A stretch of 13,317 nt of DNA, taken from the NCBI GenBank assembly GCA_036795455.1, contig DAIRET010000074.1, forward strand, positions 1 through 13,317, read 5' to 3'. Source of the stretch: DAIRET01 sp036795455 (lineage in GTDB: Bacteria > Bacteroidota > Ignavibacteria > Ignavibacteriales > Ignavibacteriaceae). The translations under genes and the position numbers were made by a program. The first letter of the stretch is position 1, and the number at the start of each line of letters is the position of its first letter. Below, piece after piece: positions 1 to 7,324 of this stretch. Under the pieces are notes generated by a model. It was not told the origin of the DNA, searched no databases, and was given only the letters and a program-made list of their open reading frames with translations.

Positions 1-1436
1 AAGTTGATAAGTTGGTTGAATCGGCAATCAACGGGATGCTTTCAAAATTAGACCCGCACTCTGTTTATATTCCCGTAAAACAGATGCAAGCAGTTGAAGA
101 AGAATTCAGGGGCGATTTTGAAGGAGTAGGAATCGAATTTCAAGTTGTTAATGATACGCTTACTGTAGTCTCGCCAATAACCGGCGGACCTAGTGAAGCA
201 CTCGGAATTTTAGCAGGAGATCGAATTGTTAAAATTGATGGAACAGATGTAATCGGAATTACAAATGAGGATGTGAGAAAAAAACTGCGCGGTCCTTCCG
301 GTACCAAAGTTAAAGTCGAAATTTCAAGACCTGGAATAAAAGAACTTCTTGACTATGAAATTACAAGAGATAAAATACCGCTATTCTCGGTTGATGTTAG
401 TATAATGCTTGATCAGAATACCGGGTACGTTAGCGTTTCGAGATTTGCGGAGAAAACAACCGACGAACTTAAAACAGCTTTATACGAGCTTCAAGCTAAA
501 GGAATGAAACAGTTAGTACTTGATCTTAGGAATAATCCAGGCGGTTATTTAAACCAAGCTGTTCAAATGGCTGATTTGTTCGTATCGGGTGATAAAAAAA
601 TTGTTTATACACGCGGTAGAAGAAAAGAATTTGATGAAGACTTTTTTGCCACAGTCAAGTATCCTTTTGAAAATACCCCGTTGATTATATTAATCAACCG
701 CGGCAGTGCCTCTGCAAGTGAAATCGTTTCCGGTGCTGTTCAAGATTGGGATAGAGGTCTTGTGGTTGGTGAAACTTCTTTCGGTAAAGGATTGGTTCAA
801 AGACAATTTCCTTTGCAGGATGGAAGTGCATTGAGATTAACAATTTCACAATATTTTACTCCATCCGGGAGGTTGATCCAGCGTAAGTACACTGATAAAA
901 AAGACTACTACGAAGATTTGATTGAAAGAGATGAAGACGAAGGTGAAAATATAGATCACCAGGCTGAAAGCGATTCAACCCGCCCGGTTTATGAGACAAA
1001 TAAAGGTAGAAAGATTTACGGTGGTGGCGGAATTACACCTGATTTTATAGTTAAATCGGATAAGCTTACTGTTTATACATCATCGCTGCTAAGGAAGAAT
1101 GTTTTTTATCTTTATACATTAAAGTACATCGATACAAACGGTGAATCTTTAAGGAAAGAGTATGGAGATGACTTATCCAAATTCAATGCAAAATTCGAAT
1201 TGACCGAAAACGATATTAAAAACTTTTTATCCTTTGCAGAAGAAAAAGAAGTGAAAATGGTTGAAGAGGATTATAAAAAAGATAAAGAGTACATAGCAGC
1301 AAGATTGAAAGCCCATATAGCCCGTAACTATTGGAAAAATGAGGGCTGGTATACGGTTCTTATACCAATGGATAAACAGGTAAAGATGGGATTGTCATTA
1401 TTCGATAAGGCAAAAGAACTGGCAAAGAACCAATGA
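1..1436 (+). CDS. ctpA: C-terminal processing peptidase (S41 family), 5' end missing
   Basis: Serine protease of the CtpA/Prc type, acting in the periplasm on C-terminal tails of envelope proteins. The frame is open from base 3 (Val-Asp-Lys-Leu...) through the left edge, so the N-terminus, including any signal peptide, lies outside the window; the TTG at 12 is not a credible start. Visible parts in order: the SKLDPHSVYIP segment that precedes the PDZ domain, a PDZ domain at about 115-365, then the S41 core with LDLRNNPGG. The catalytic residues are intact: Ser in GSASASE (codon 711-713), Lys in SFGKG (786-788) and Gln in LVQ (798-800). The spacings of 25 and 4 residues match the Ser-Lys-Gln triad of B. 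subtilis CtpB. A C-terminal helical extension of about 150 residues follows. The stop overlaps the next ATG as ATGA, which suggests translational coupling. Family assignment is secure; the natural substrate is unknown. Confidence 0.95.
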   Translation, partial: VDKLVESAINGMLSKLDPHSVYIPVKQMQAVEEEFRGDFEGVGIEFQVVNDTLTVVSPITGGPSEALGILAGDRIVKIDGTDVIGITNEDVRKKLRGPSGTKVKVEISRPGIKELLDYEITRDKIPLFSVDVSIMLDQNTGYVSVSRFAEKTTDELKTALYELQAKGMKQLVLDLRNNPGGYLNQAVQMADLFVSGDKKIVYTRGRRKEFDEDFFATVKYPFENTPLIILINRGSASASEIVSGAVQDWDRGLVVGETSFGKGLVQRQFPLQDGSALRLTISQYFTPSGRLIQRKYTDKKDYYEDLIERDEDEGENIDHQAESDSTRPVYETNKGRKIYGGGGITPDFIVKSDKLTVYTSSLLRKNVFYLYTLKYIDTNGESLRKEYGDDLSKFNAKFELTENDIKNFLSFAEEKEVKMVEEDYKKDKEYIAARLKAHIARNYWKNEGWYTVLIPMDKQVKMGLSLFDKAKELAKNQ

Positions 1437-2254
1437 TTCACTTGCTGAATTTAATTTATGTTTTGCCATTACTTTTGTTAGGGAGTAATACAGAGACAGC
1501 TAAAATAAGTGAATTCCGGTTTCTTATTCCTGTCGAAAAAAATTTATCTGTAGGCGAAGATATTACTTACGTAGTAAAGTATACTTTCATAAAACTTGGA
1601 GAAGTACGTTTAAAGGTTCAAGAAAAAGTGAATATTAACGGTAAAGAGTTTTACAGTACAACAGCATACATAGACTCTTATTCAAATATTCCATTTGTGA
1701 ATCTCCACCAGATTTATGAAAGCAAAGTAAATAAAGATTACTACTCCGATTACTTTAAAGGTATTGTAAAACATGAAAAATATTCCACTTTCACCGAGTA
1801 TTTTTTCGATTATGAAAAATCAACATTGCGAGTGAAAAAAGGGAAAGTAAAACCACCGGAATTATGGACTGATTCAACTACAACAGCTGAAAATATGTTC
1901 CATGACGGTCTATCTATATTTTACTATGCAAGAATGAATACGGGACAAAAAAAATCGGTTAATCTACCATGTTTCGTTAATGAAGAAAAAGTTTATACAA
2001 AAATCAATTTTTACAAAGATGTTAAACCGGTTTCAATAGACGCAATAGATTATGACGTTGCATGTGTAAGGCTTGACGGTGAAACAGATTTTGTATCGGT
2101 TTACGGATTAACAGGCTTCTTTGAAGGTTGGTTTTCAAATGATGAAGCCGCTATCCCGATTAAAGCCCGTATGCGAGTTATAATAGGTAATGTTACATTA
2201 GAATTAAAAAGCTGGAAAAGAGAAGGATGGATTCCACCAAAGTATCACAACTAA
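1433..2254 (+). CDS. DUF3108 family secreted/envelope protein
   Basis: A 273-residue protein of unknown biochemical role. Residues 1-17 are hydrophobic (LLNLIYVLPLLLLG) and look like a short signal peptide, so export is likely. The rest is beta-rich and has DUF3108 features: an early GEDITYVVKYTFIKLGEV segment, a central DGLSIFYYAR, and a late FEGWFSNDEAAIPIKARM before a terminal GNVTLELKSW. The ATG overlaps the stop of the S41 protease by 4 bases (ATGA), and its own end overlaps the next gene by 28 bases. The three genes are therefore probably one transcript with coupled translation. Close linkage to a periplasmic processing protease makes an envelope role plausible, but that is inference. 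Family recognition comes from remembered sequence pattern only. Confidence 0.75.
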   Translation: MIHLLNLIYVLPLLLLGSNTETAKISEFRFLIPVEKNLSVGEDITYVVKYTFIKLGEVRLKVQEKVNINGKEFYSTTAYIDSYSNIPFVNLHQIYESKVNKDYYSDYFKGIVKHEKYSTFTEYFFDYEKSTLRVKKGKVKPPELWTDSTTTAENMFHDGLSIFYYARMNTGQKKSVNLPCFVNEEKVYTKINFYKDVKPVSIDAIDYDVACVRLDGETDFVSVYGLTGFFEGWFSNDEAAIPIKARMRVIIGNVTLELKSWKREGWIPPKYHN

Positions 2255-2808
2255 TAGAAGAAAGAAAAATTTTCCCTTATGAAGGGAAAATACCCAGGCT
2301 GCATCAATCAGTATTTCTTGCATCGGGTGTAAAACTTATAGGCGATGTTGAAATAGGAAAAGATTCAAGCATCTGGTACAATACAGTTATCCGGGGTGAT
2401 GTTCACTATATTAAAATAGGGGAGATGACGAATATACAGGATTGTTCAATGCTACATGTTACTAATAATGTATTCCCATTAAATATCGGAAACAAAGTTA
2501 CAGTGGGGCATAGCGTTACCTTACACGGATGCACATTGAAAGATTTATGCTTAATAGGAATGGGAGCAGTTATACTTGACGGGGCGGTTATTGAAGACCA
2601 TTCAATTGTAGCAGCCGGTTCGGTAGTAAAGCAGGGTTTTGTTGTACCTTCCGGGAAATTAGTAGCTGGAGTACCGGCTAAAATTGTTCGATCACTGTCT
2701 GAAAAAGAGATGGCTGAATTTGAAGCTTCCGCAGAAAGATATAAAAAATATACCGAAATTACTTTGAAGTCTTTCGCGGAATTTGACTTAAATTCGATTA
2801 AAGAGTAA
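2227..2808 (+). CDS. Gamma-class carbonic anhydrase-like hexapeptide protein
   Basis: A 193-residue left-handed beta-helix protein of the gamma carbonic anhydrase/YrdA family, expected to be a cytosolic homotrimer with zinc between subunits. The catalytic positions known from Cam are present: RGD (Arg56, Asp58), NIQD (Gln71, Asp72) and the metal ligands His77 (MLHVT), His95 and His100 (VGHSVTLHGC). Hexapeptide repeats run from about residue 30 to 150, followed by an alpha-helical tail. Whether it hydrates CO2 cannot be told: many YrdA-like members with all ligands show weak or no activity. The ATG lies 28 bases inside the DUF3108 gene, right after AGAAGG with almost no spacer. This adds about 14 residues before the usual start of the family (near FPYEGKIP), so the true start is uncertain, but no ATG lies between. 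Confidence 0.9.
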   Translation: MDSTKVSQLIEERKIFPYEGKIPRLHQSVFLASGVKLIGDVEIGKDSSIWYNTVIRGDVHYIKIGEMTNIQDCSMLHVTNNVFPLNIGNKVTVGHSVTLHGCTLKDLCLIGMGAVILDGAVIEDHSIVAAGSVVKQGFVVPSGKLVAGVPAKIVRSLSEKEMAEFEASAERYKKYTEITLKSFAEFDLNSIKE

Positions 2809-2811
2809 AAT
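2783..2811 (+). promoter_or_regulatory. Candidate sigma70-type promoter for the ybeY-topA-hprK run
   Basis: TTGACT (2783-2788), a 17-base spacer and TAAAAT (2806-2811) match the general -35/-10 consensus at 5 of 6 bases in each box. The -10 box covers the stop codon of the carbonic anhydrase-like gene. Transcription would start near 2818, leaving a leader of about 75 bases before ybeY. A weaker second pair, TTGTCA (2817-2822) and TAAAAA (2840-2845), lies just downstream. The region is very A+T-rich, so chance matches are possible. Confidence 0.4.
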
Positions 2812-2819
2812 TATTTTTG

Positions 2820-2864
2820 TCAACCACTTGAATTATTCCTAAAAAATCTTTTAATAGCGGTTGA
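2820..2864 (+). promoter_or_regulatory. Possible stem-loop in the ybeY leader
   Basis: TCAACC (2820-2825) and CT (2827-2828) can pair with AG (2856-2857) and GGTTGA (2859-2864). This makes an 8-bp stem with one A/C mismatch and a 27-base A+T-rich loop. It lies between the candidate promoter and the TTG start of ybeY. There is no U-run behind it, so it is not a standard terminator. The large loop makes it a weak prediction. Confidence 0.25.
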
Positions 2865-2894
2865 GATTTCTATATTTTTAGAAAGTTTATTGTT

Positions 2895-3329
2895 TTGGTA
2901 CGTAATCTTTATGTTTATTTTGAGACAAAAACTACGATTAATGGAAGATTAGTCCATAAAGTTGTAGCAGAACTTAAAAAAGAGCTAGGGTTAAAAATAT
3001 CTTCGCTGCAAATAAATTTTGTAAACGAAGAGAACATAATTAAACTGAATAAAACCCACTTAAATCATAACTATTCCACAGATGTAATTACTTTGGATTA
3101 CAGCGGAAACGCTGGACTTATTGACGGTGAGATTTTTATTTCTTTAGATGATGCAGCTTATAATGCAAGAAAATTCAAAGTAACTTTGAAAGATGAGCTA
3201 TTGAGGCTTATAGTGCATGGAATTCTGCATCTAACCGGCTATGATGATACGACATCGAAACAAAAATCAATTATGAAACAAAAAGAAGAGTATTTACTTA
3301 CACTGATGAAAAGTAAAACGGATAAATAA
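2895..3329 (+). CDS. ybeY: Endoribonuclease YbeY (rRNA maturation factor)
   Basis: Metal-dependent RNase of 144 residues, needed for 16S rRNA 3'-end maturation and 70S quality control in other bacteria. The hallmark HGILHLTGYDD holds His108 and His112, but the third ligand, His124 in E. coli, is Asp118 here; I recall Asp at this place also in Bacteroidota homologues. The STDVIT strand and DGEIFIS segment fit the family. There is no ATG near the N-terminus. The frame opens at 2865, and TTG at 2895, with AGAAAG (2880-2885) nine bases upstream, is the best start; ATT codons at 2874 or 2889 are less likely. It is the first gene of a long tightly packed run, and its TAA shares one base with the next ATG (TAATG). 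Confidence 0.93.
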   Translation: MVRNLYVYFETKTTINGRLVHKVVAELKKELGLKISSLQINFVNEENIIKLNKTHLNHNYSTDVITLDYSGNAGLIDGEIFISLDDAAYNARKFKVTLKDELLRLIVHGILHLTGYDDTTSKQKSIMKQKEEYLLTLMKSKTDK

Positions 3330-3784
3330 TGGATAACACGCAACTTGAGATTATTTCCAAAATTTTTGATGGTTTGACGAATGACAGTTCGTTAGAGGAA
3401 ATTGAAAAACAGTTAGTGATTAACCAGAAATACGATAAATCATTAATAGCTAAAACTTACAGCTGGATTTACGATAAACTTCTTTCAAATACAATCAAGA
3501 TGAAAGAGAACCCTGAACCAAATGTAAGTATGAGGATTTTTAATGAAGATGAGCTTGAACTGTTAGGGAAAGAAAACTACAACCGTCTTCTAAAGCTGTT
3601 TAATGCTAAAATTCTTACTAATGAAGACATTGATATGATAATGGACCAGCTTTTTGTTTTTCATAACTACGAGATTAGCGAACGCGATATGAGCATATTG
3701 CTGTTATCCACACTATTTGATATTGATAGGTTAGCTCCTCCGGGAAGCCGTATGTTATTATACTTAAACGATAAGATTAATTAA
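3329..3784 (+). CDS. smg: Smg/DUF494 family protein
   Basis: A 151-residue, mostly alpha-helical, acidic cytosolic protein. The central SMRIFNEDELELLGKENYNRL followed by the helical LLLSTLFDI region matches the E. coli Smg pattern (SMRIYTPEE...), so I assign it to DUF494. No catalytic motif, signal or membrane segment is visible, and the biochemical function of Smg is not established. The start overlaps the ybeY stop (TAATG), and topA begins 2 bases after its own stop, so it is almost surely co-translated with both. In E. coli, smg lies between dprA and yrdD, the latter encoding a TopA-like zinc-finger protein, so the link to topoisomerase-type zinc fingers recurs here. Family call is fairly sure; role unknown. 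Confidence 0.8.
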   Translation: MDNTQLEIISKIFDGLTNDSSLEEIEKQLVINQKYDKSLIAKTYSWIYDKLLSNTIKMKENPEPNVSMRIFNEDELELLGKENYNRLLKLFNAKILTNEDIDMIMDQLFVFHNYEISERDMSILLLSTLFDIDRLAPPGSRMLLYLNDKIN

Positions 3785-3786
3785 TT

Positions 3787-6114
3787 ATGACAAAAAATTT
3801 AGTAGTAGTAGAGTCCCCTGCAAAAGCAAAAACAATAAACAAGTACCTCGGTAAAGGGTATGTTGTTGAAGCAACTGTGGGACACATAAGAAATTTACCG
3901 AAATCCAAACTCGGTGTTGATATCGAAAACGGGTTCCAACCTCAGTTTGTTACAATACGCGGTAAAGGAGATGTAATTAAGAAAATAAAAACTCTCGCGG
4001 GAAAAAGTAATAAAATCTTTATTGCAACTGACCCTGACCGAGAAGGAGAAGCAATTGCCCAGGATATTGCTGAAGTTATTAATAAAAATCAGAGTATTTA
4101 CCGTGTTCTTTTCACTGAAATAACAAAAAGCGGGATACTACGCGGTATGGAAGCTTCAAGGCATATTGACGTATCGCTTGTAGCTTCTCAGCGGGCAAGA
4201 AGAATAATGGACAGACTTATAGGTTATAAAGTCAGTCCTTTCCTCTGGAAAGCTGCCATAGAAGAGTCGGGCAATACATTGTCGGCAGGCAGAGTTCAAA
4301 CAGTAGCGCTTCGTATTATTGTTGAAAGAGAAAGAGAAATTGAAAAGTTTATCCCTATCGAATATTGGTCAATTTGGGGATTTTTTGAAACATTAAAGAA
4401 TGAAAAATTCAAAGCAAAACTTTACAGTATTAACGGTAAGGAAATCAAAGTAAGACCTAAACCTAATATGACCGAGGAAGAACTTAGTGAATACTTAAAA
4501 AAACATGAGGTGATTCCAGACCAGGCTTCTGCTGAACGAATTTTCAAACAGATAAAAGCGAAAAACAACTTCCACATTTCCAATATTGTTAAGAAAGTTA
4601 CAAAAAGAAATCCATCTCCTCCTTTTATTACAAGTACGCTGCAAGCTGAGGCTTCACGTGTGCTTAGACTTCGGCCAAGACAAACAATGGGTATTGCTCA
4701 AAAGCTTTATGAAGGTGTTGAAATTGGAAAAGAAGGAAATGTGGGTTTAATTACTTACATGAGAACAGACTCTACGCGTATCAGCAATGAGATAGTTGCA
4801 GAAGCAAGAGAGTATATTAAAGACTATTTCGGGACGAACTATTTACCTGCTTCACCTAATAATTTCGAAAAAAAATCATCGACTAATATCCAGGATGCTC
4901 ACGAAGCAATCAGACCGACCTCGGTAAAGTATACGCCTGAATATGTGAAAGATTATCTTGATACAAATTCATTTAAACTATACCAATTAATTTGGAAAAG
5001 ATTTATTGCTTCACAAATGAACCCTGCAATTCTTGAAACTACAGTAATTGATATTTCTGCAGATGAATTTCTATTCAGAGCATATGGGCAGGCTGTAAAG
5101 TTTAATGGATTCATGCAGGTTTATTTTGAACAAACCGATACCATCGGTGATTCTGACGATAAATCCGAAGGAAGAAATGAAATTATTCCTCTTGGTTTGG
5201 AAAAAGGTGATGAATTAAACCTGGAGGATTTAAGAGAGACGCAGCATTTTACAAAACCTCCACCAAGATTTACTGAAAGTTCATTAATAAAAGAACTTGA
5301 AAGTAAAGGAATCGGTCGTCCAAGTACATATTCATCAATTGTAAGTACTATTATTGATAGAACTTACGTTGAGCAAAAGGAAAGAAAATTAATGCCGACT
5401 CAGCTTGGGTTTAAAATAACGGATATTCTTGTTGCAAACTTTCCGAAAATCTTCGATGTCGGTTTTACTTCTAAAATGGAAGCTGAACTTGATCAAATAG
5501 CACAAAGCGAAAATGATTTTTCAACTGTACTGAATGATTTCTACGAACCTTTTTCCGCATCTTTAAAGATAGTTGAAGAGAATATCGAAAAAATTCCATG
5601 CGACAAATGTGAAACCGGTTTTATGGAGGTGAAAACAGGACGATTCGGAAAATTTCTTTCATGCTCAAATTATCCTGACTGTAAAAACATAAAATCACTT
5701 AAAGAGTTTTCAGGGAAAGAACAGACAATAGAGTATACAGGCGAGACTTGCGAGAAGTGCGGAAGCAGAACAGTTTACAGGTATGGAAAATTCGGAAAAT
5801 TCATCGGCTGTGAAAAGTATCCCGATTGTGATTTTATTAAAAAAGTTACAATTAACGTGAAGTGTCCAAAATGCAAAGAGGGTGACGTAATTGAGAGAAT
5901 GACAAAGAAGAAAAGGGCATTCTACGGATGCTCGCGTTACCCTGACTGCGATTTCATTAGCTGGAATAAACCTGTAATAACCGAATGTCCGAATTGTTCA
6001 AATCATTATATGGAAGAAAAGTATTCTGCAAAGAAAGGCAACTTTTTATTCTGCCCTGCTTGCAAACACGAACTGGTTTTAGAGCAACCGGTGGAAGCAG
6101 ATGAAGAGTATTAG
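3787..6114 (+). CDS. topA: DNA topoisomerase I (type IA)
   Basis: Relaxes negative supercoils by single-strand cleavage; 775 residues, close to the usual length. The TOPRIM domain at about 3-115 has Glu9 (VVESPAKAK) and the acidic triad of TDPDREGEA (Asp82, Asp84, Glu86). The active-site Tyr324 lies in GLITYMRTDS with Arg326. The core runs to about residue 600. The C-terminal part holds four zinc-ribbon modules at about 604-631, 654-680, 692-720 and 733-759. The first three are CxxC...CxxxxxC; the last is a CxxC...CxxC variant. These bind single-stranded DNA and, in other bacteria, RNA polymerase. All key residues are present, so it should be active. The gene follows smg by 2 bases, and its last 14 bases overlap the recombinase gene. 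Confidence 0.98.
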   Translation: MTKNLVVVESPAKAKTINKYLGKGYVVEATVGHIRNLPKSKLGVDIENGFQPQFVTIRGKGDVIKKIKTLAGKSNKIFIATDPDREGEAIAQDIAEVINKNQSIYRVLFTEITKSGILRGMEASRHIDVSLVASQRARRIMDRLIGYKVSPFLWKAAIEESGNTLSAGRVQTVALRIIVEREREIEKFIPIEYWSIWGFFETLKNEKFKAKLYSINGKEIKVRPKPNMTEEELSEYLKKHEVIPDQASAERIFKQIKAKNNFHISNIVKKVTKRNPSPPFITSTLQAEASRVLRLRPRQTMGIAQKLYEGVEIGKEGNVGLITYMRTDSTRISNEIVAEAREYIKDYFGTNYLPASPNNFEKKSSTNIQDAHEAIRPTSVKYTPEYVKDYLDTNSFKLYQLIWKRFIASQMNPAILETTVIDISADEFLFRAYGQAVKFNGFMQVYFEQTDTIGDSDDKSEGRNEIIPLGLEKGDELNLEDLRETQHFTKPPPRFTESSLIKELESKGIGRPSTYSSIVSTIIDRTYVEQKERKLMPTQLGFKITDILVANFPKIFDVGFTSKMEAELDQIAQSENDFSTVLNDFYEPFSASLKIVEENIEKIPCDKCETGFMEVKTGRFGKFLSCSNYPDCKNIKSLKEFSGKEQTIEYTGETCEKCGSRTVYRYGKFGKFIGCEKYPDCDFIKKVTINVKCPKCKEGDVIERMTKKKRAFYGCSRYPDCDFISWNKPVITECPNCSNHYMEEKYSAKKGNFLFCPACKHELVLEQPVEADEEY

Positions 6115-7006
6115 TATAGATGAAATATCTTCCCAGTTTTTGCAGTATTTAAAGGAAGTTAAAAGGTATTCGGTAAACACGATAAAGTCTTATAAAAAAG
6201 ACATGGAACAGTTTCGTGAACTTTGTGAGACTCAAAACCTTACAACAATAGAGGAAGTAAACGAAAAAACTATAAAAAAATTCTTATTCAATTTGAATGA
6301 AAAAGAGCTATCCAAAACTTCAATATCAAGGAAGCTTTCAACTCTAAGGGGATTGCTTGATTTCGCTTATAAACAAGAGTACATTACGCATAATAGCAAA
6401 TCAAGTATCCGGAATCCTAAAACGAGGCGAAGTTTACCTGAGGTGATAACAGTTAAAGATTATGGGGATATTTTAACGGAAATTGAAAAAGAAGGAAGAG
6501 CAAATAAGAAGTTTAATACAGCAAAAACAAAAATCATTTTTGAATTATTGTACGGCTGCTCACTTCGTGTTTCGGAATTAGTAAACTTAAAGCATTCCGA
6601 TATTGATTTTGACCGAAAAATTTTGCATGTTATAGGCAAAGGTAATAAGATTAGATTTGTACCTATAGGAAGCAAATCGATAATAGTATTACAGGACTAT
6701 ATCAATCAGTGTGAGAACATGGAGAAAAACAGTTTTTTGTTGACTAATAAAAATGGGAATAAAATAAATCCGAGAATATTATACGGGGTTGTAAACCGTT
6801 TTTTGTCGCAAGTAACGGATATAAAGAAAAAGAGTCCCCACGTATTAAGGCACAGTTCTGCAACGCATATGCTGGATCAGGGTGCAAATCTAACTGCAAT
6901 AAAAGAGATATTGGGACATTCAAATCTGTCTACTACACAAATTTATACTCACGTTAGTATCGAAAGATTAAAGAATGTCTATAAAAAAACACATCCTAAA
7001 TCATAA
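6101..7006 (+). CDS. Xer-type tyrosine recombinase (XerC/XerD)
   Basis: Site-specific recombinase of 301 residues, the normal Xer length, expected to resolve chromosome dimers at dif near the terminus. The N-terminal SAM-like core-binding domain covers about 1-95 (FLQYLKEVKRYSVNTIKSY). The catalytic domain has all six active residues: Arg156 (SLRVSEL), Lys180 (IGKGNKIR), His247 and Arg250 (HVLRHSSATHML), His273 (LGHSNLSTTQ) and nucleophile Tyr282 (IYTHV). The start ATG at 6101 lies inside the topA end, after GTGGAAG. The context is housekeeping, with no att-like repeats, so this is not a phage or island integrase. A topA-xerC neighbourhood is also known in Firmicutes. Whether it is the C or D paralogue, or a single-Xer system, cannot be told from this window. 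Confidence 0.93.
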   Translation: MKSISIDEISSQFLQYLKEVKRYSVNTIKSYKKDMEQFRELCETQNLTTIEEVNEKTIKKFLFNLNEKELSKTSISRKLSTLRGLLDFAYKQEYITHNSKSSIRNPKTRRSLPEVITVKDYGDILTEIEKEGRANKKFNTAKTKIIFELLYGCSLRVSELVNLKHSDIDFDRKILHVIGKGNKIRFVPIGSKSIIVLQDYINQCENMEKNSFLLTNKNGNKINPRILYGVVNRFLSQVTDIKKKSPHVLRHSSATHMLDQGANLTAIKEILGHSNLSTTQIYTHVSIERLKNVYKKTHPKS

Positions 7007-7013
7007 TTTCTTT

Positions 7014-7018
7014 GGAGG
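7014..7018 (+). promoter_or_regulatory. Strong Shine-Dalgarno GGAGG for hpf
   Basis: A full GGAGG lies six bases before the hpf ATG at 7025. It is the most canonical ribosome binding site in the window; most neighbours use overlapping codons or weak sites. This suggests that HPF is translated independently and more strongly than the genes before it. Confidence 0.8.
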
Positions 7019-7024
7019 TTCAAA

Positions 7025-7324
7025 ATGAACATTAAAATAACAGCCCGAAAATTCAAAGCACACGATTCTCTTAAGGAGTATGTCAAAGATGAGGTTTCAT
7101 CACTTGAAAAATTCAACGATGAAATCCTCGATGTCGATGTTATACTTAGTTTTCAAAACCAGAGTAACAGTATTAAAACAGCAGAGATAATTGTTAAAGT
7201 ACCCGGACAGGTACTGAAAGCAGAAGGTGATTCGGAGGAATTTAAAATATCCGTTGCCAATGCTGTCGAAAAATTAAGACGTCAATTAAAGAAGTTAAAA
7301 ACGAAAAGGATTCCTCACATATAA
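7025..7324 (+). CDS. hpf: Ribosome hibernation promoting factor, short form
   Basis: A 99-residue HPF/YfiA-type protein that binds the 30S decoding region and inactivates ribosomes in slow growth. It has the single N-terminal domain: a beta strand (MNIKITARKFKAHDSLKEYV), a first helix ending near KFND, strands with VDVILSFQNQ and AEIIVKVPGQVLKAEGDSEEF, then a lysine/arginine-rich second helix (VEKLRRQLKKLKTK) that contacts rRNA. It lacks the C-terminal dimerisation domain of long HPF, so 100S formation by a long-HPF mechanism is not expected. The start is fixed by a strong GGAGG. Its TAA shares a base with the hprK ATG (TAATG), and an hpf-hprK pair is also common in Proteobacteria. Confidence 0.93.
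   Translation: MNIKITARKFKAHDSLKEYVKDEVSSLEKFNDEILDVDVILSFQNQSNSIKTAEIIVKVPGQVLKAEGDSEEFKISVANAVEKLRRQLKKLKTKRIPHI

Noticed and set aside
2817..2845. TTGTCA-17-TAAAAA as the main ybeY promoter
   Set aside because: Spacing is right, but the boxes match less well than the pair at 2783-2811; kept only as a secondary possibility.
6460..6675. Antisense open frame within the Xer gene
   Set aside because: It lies wholly opposite the catalytic domain of a well-supported gene, has no recognisable domain and no credible ribosome binding site.
6101..7006. Tyrosine recombinase as sign of an integrated element
   Set aside because: Xer length and motifs, overlap with topA, housekeeping neighbours on both sides, and no tRNA or direct repeats were seen.
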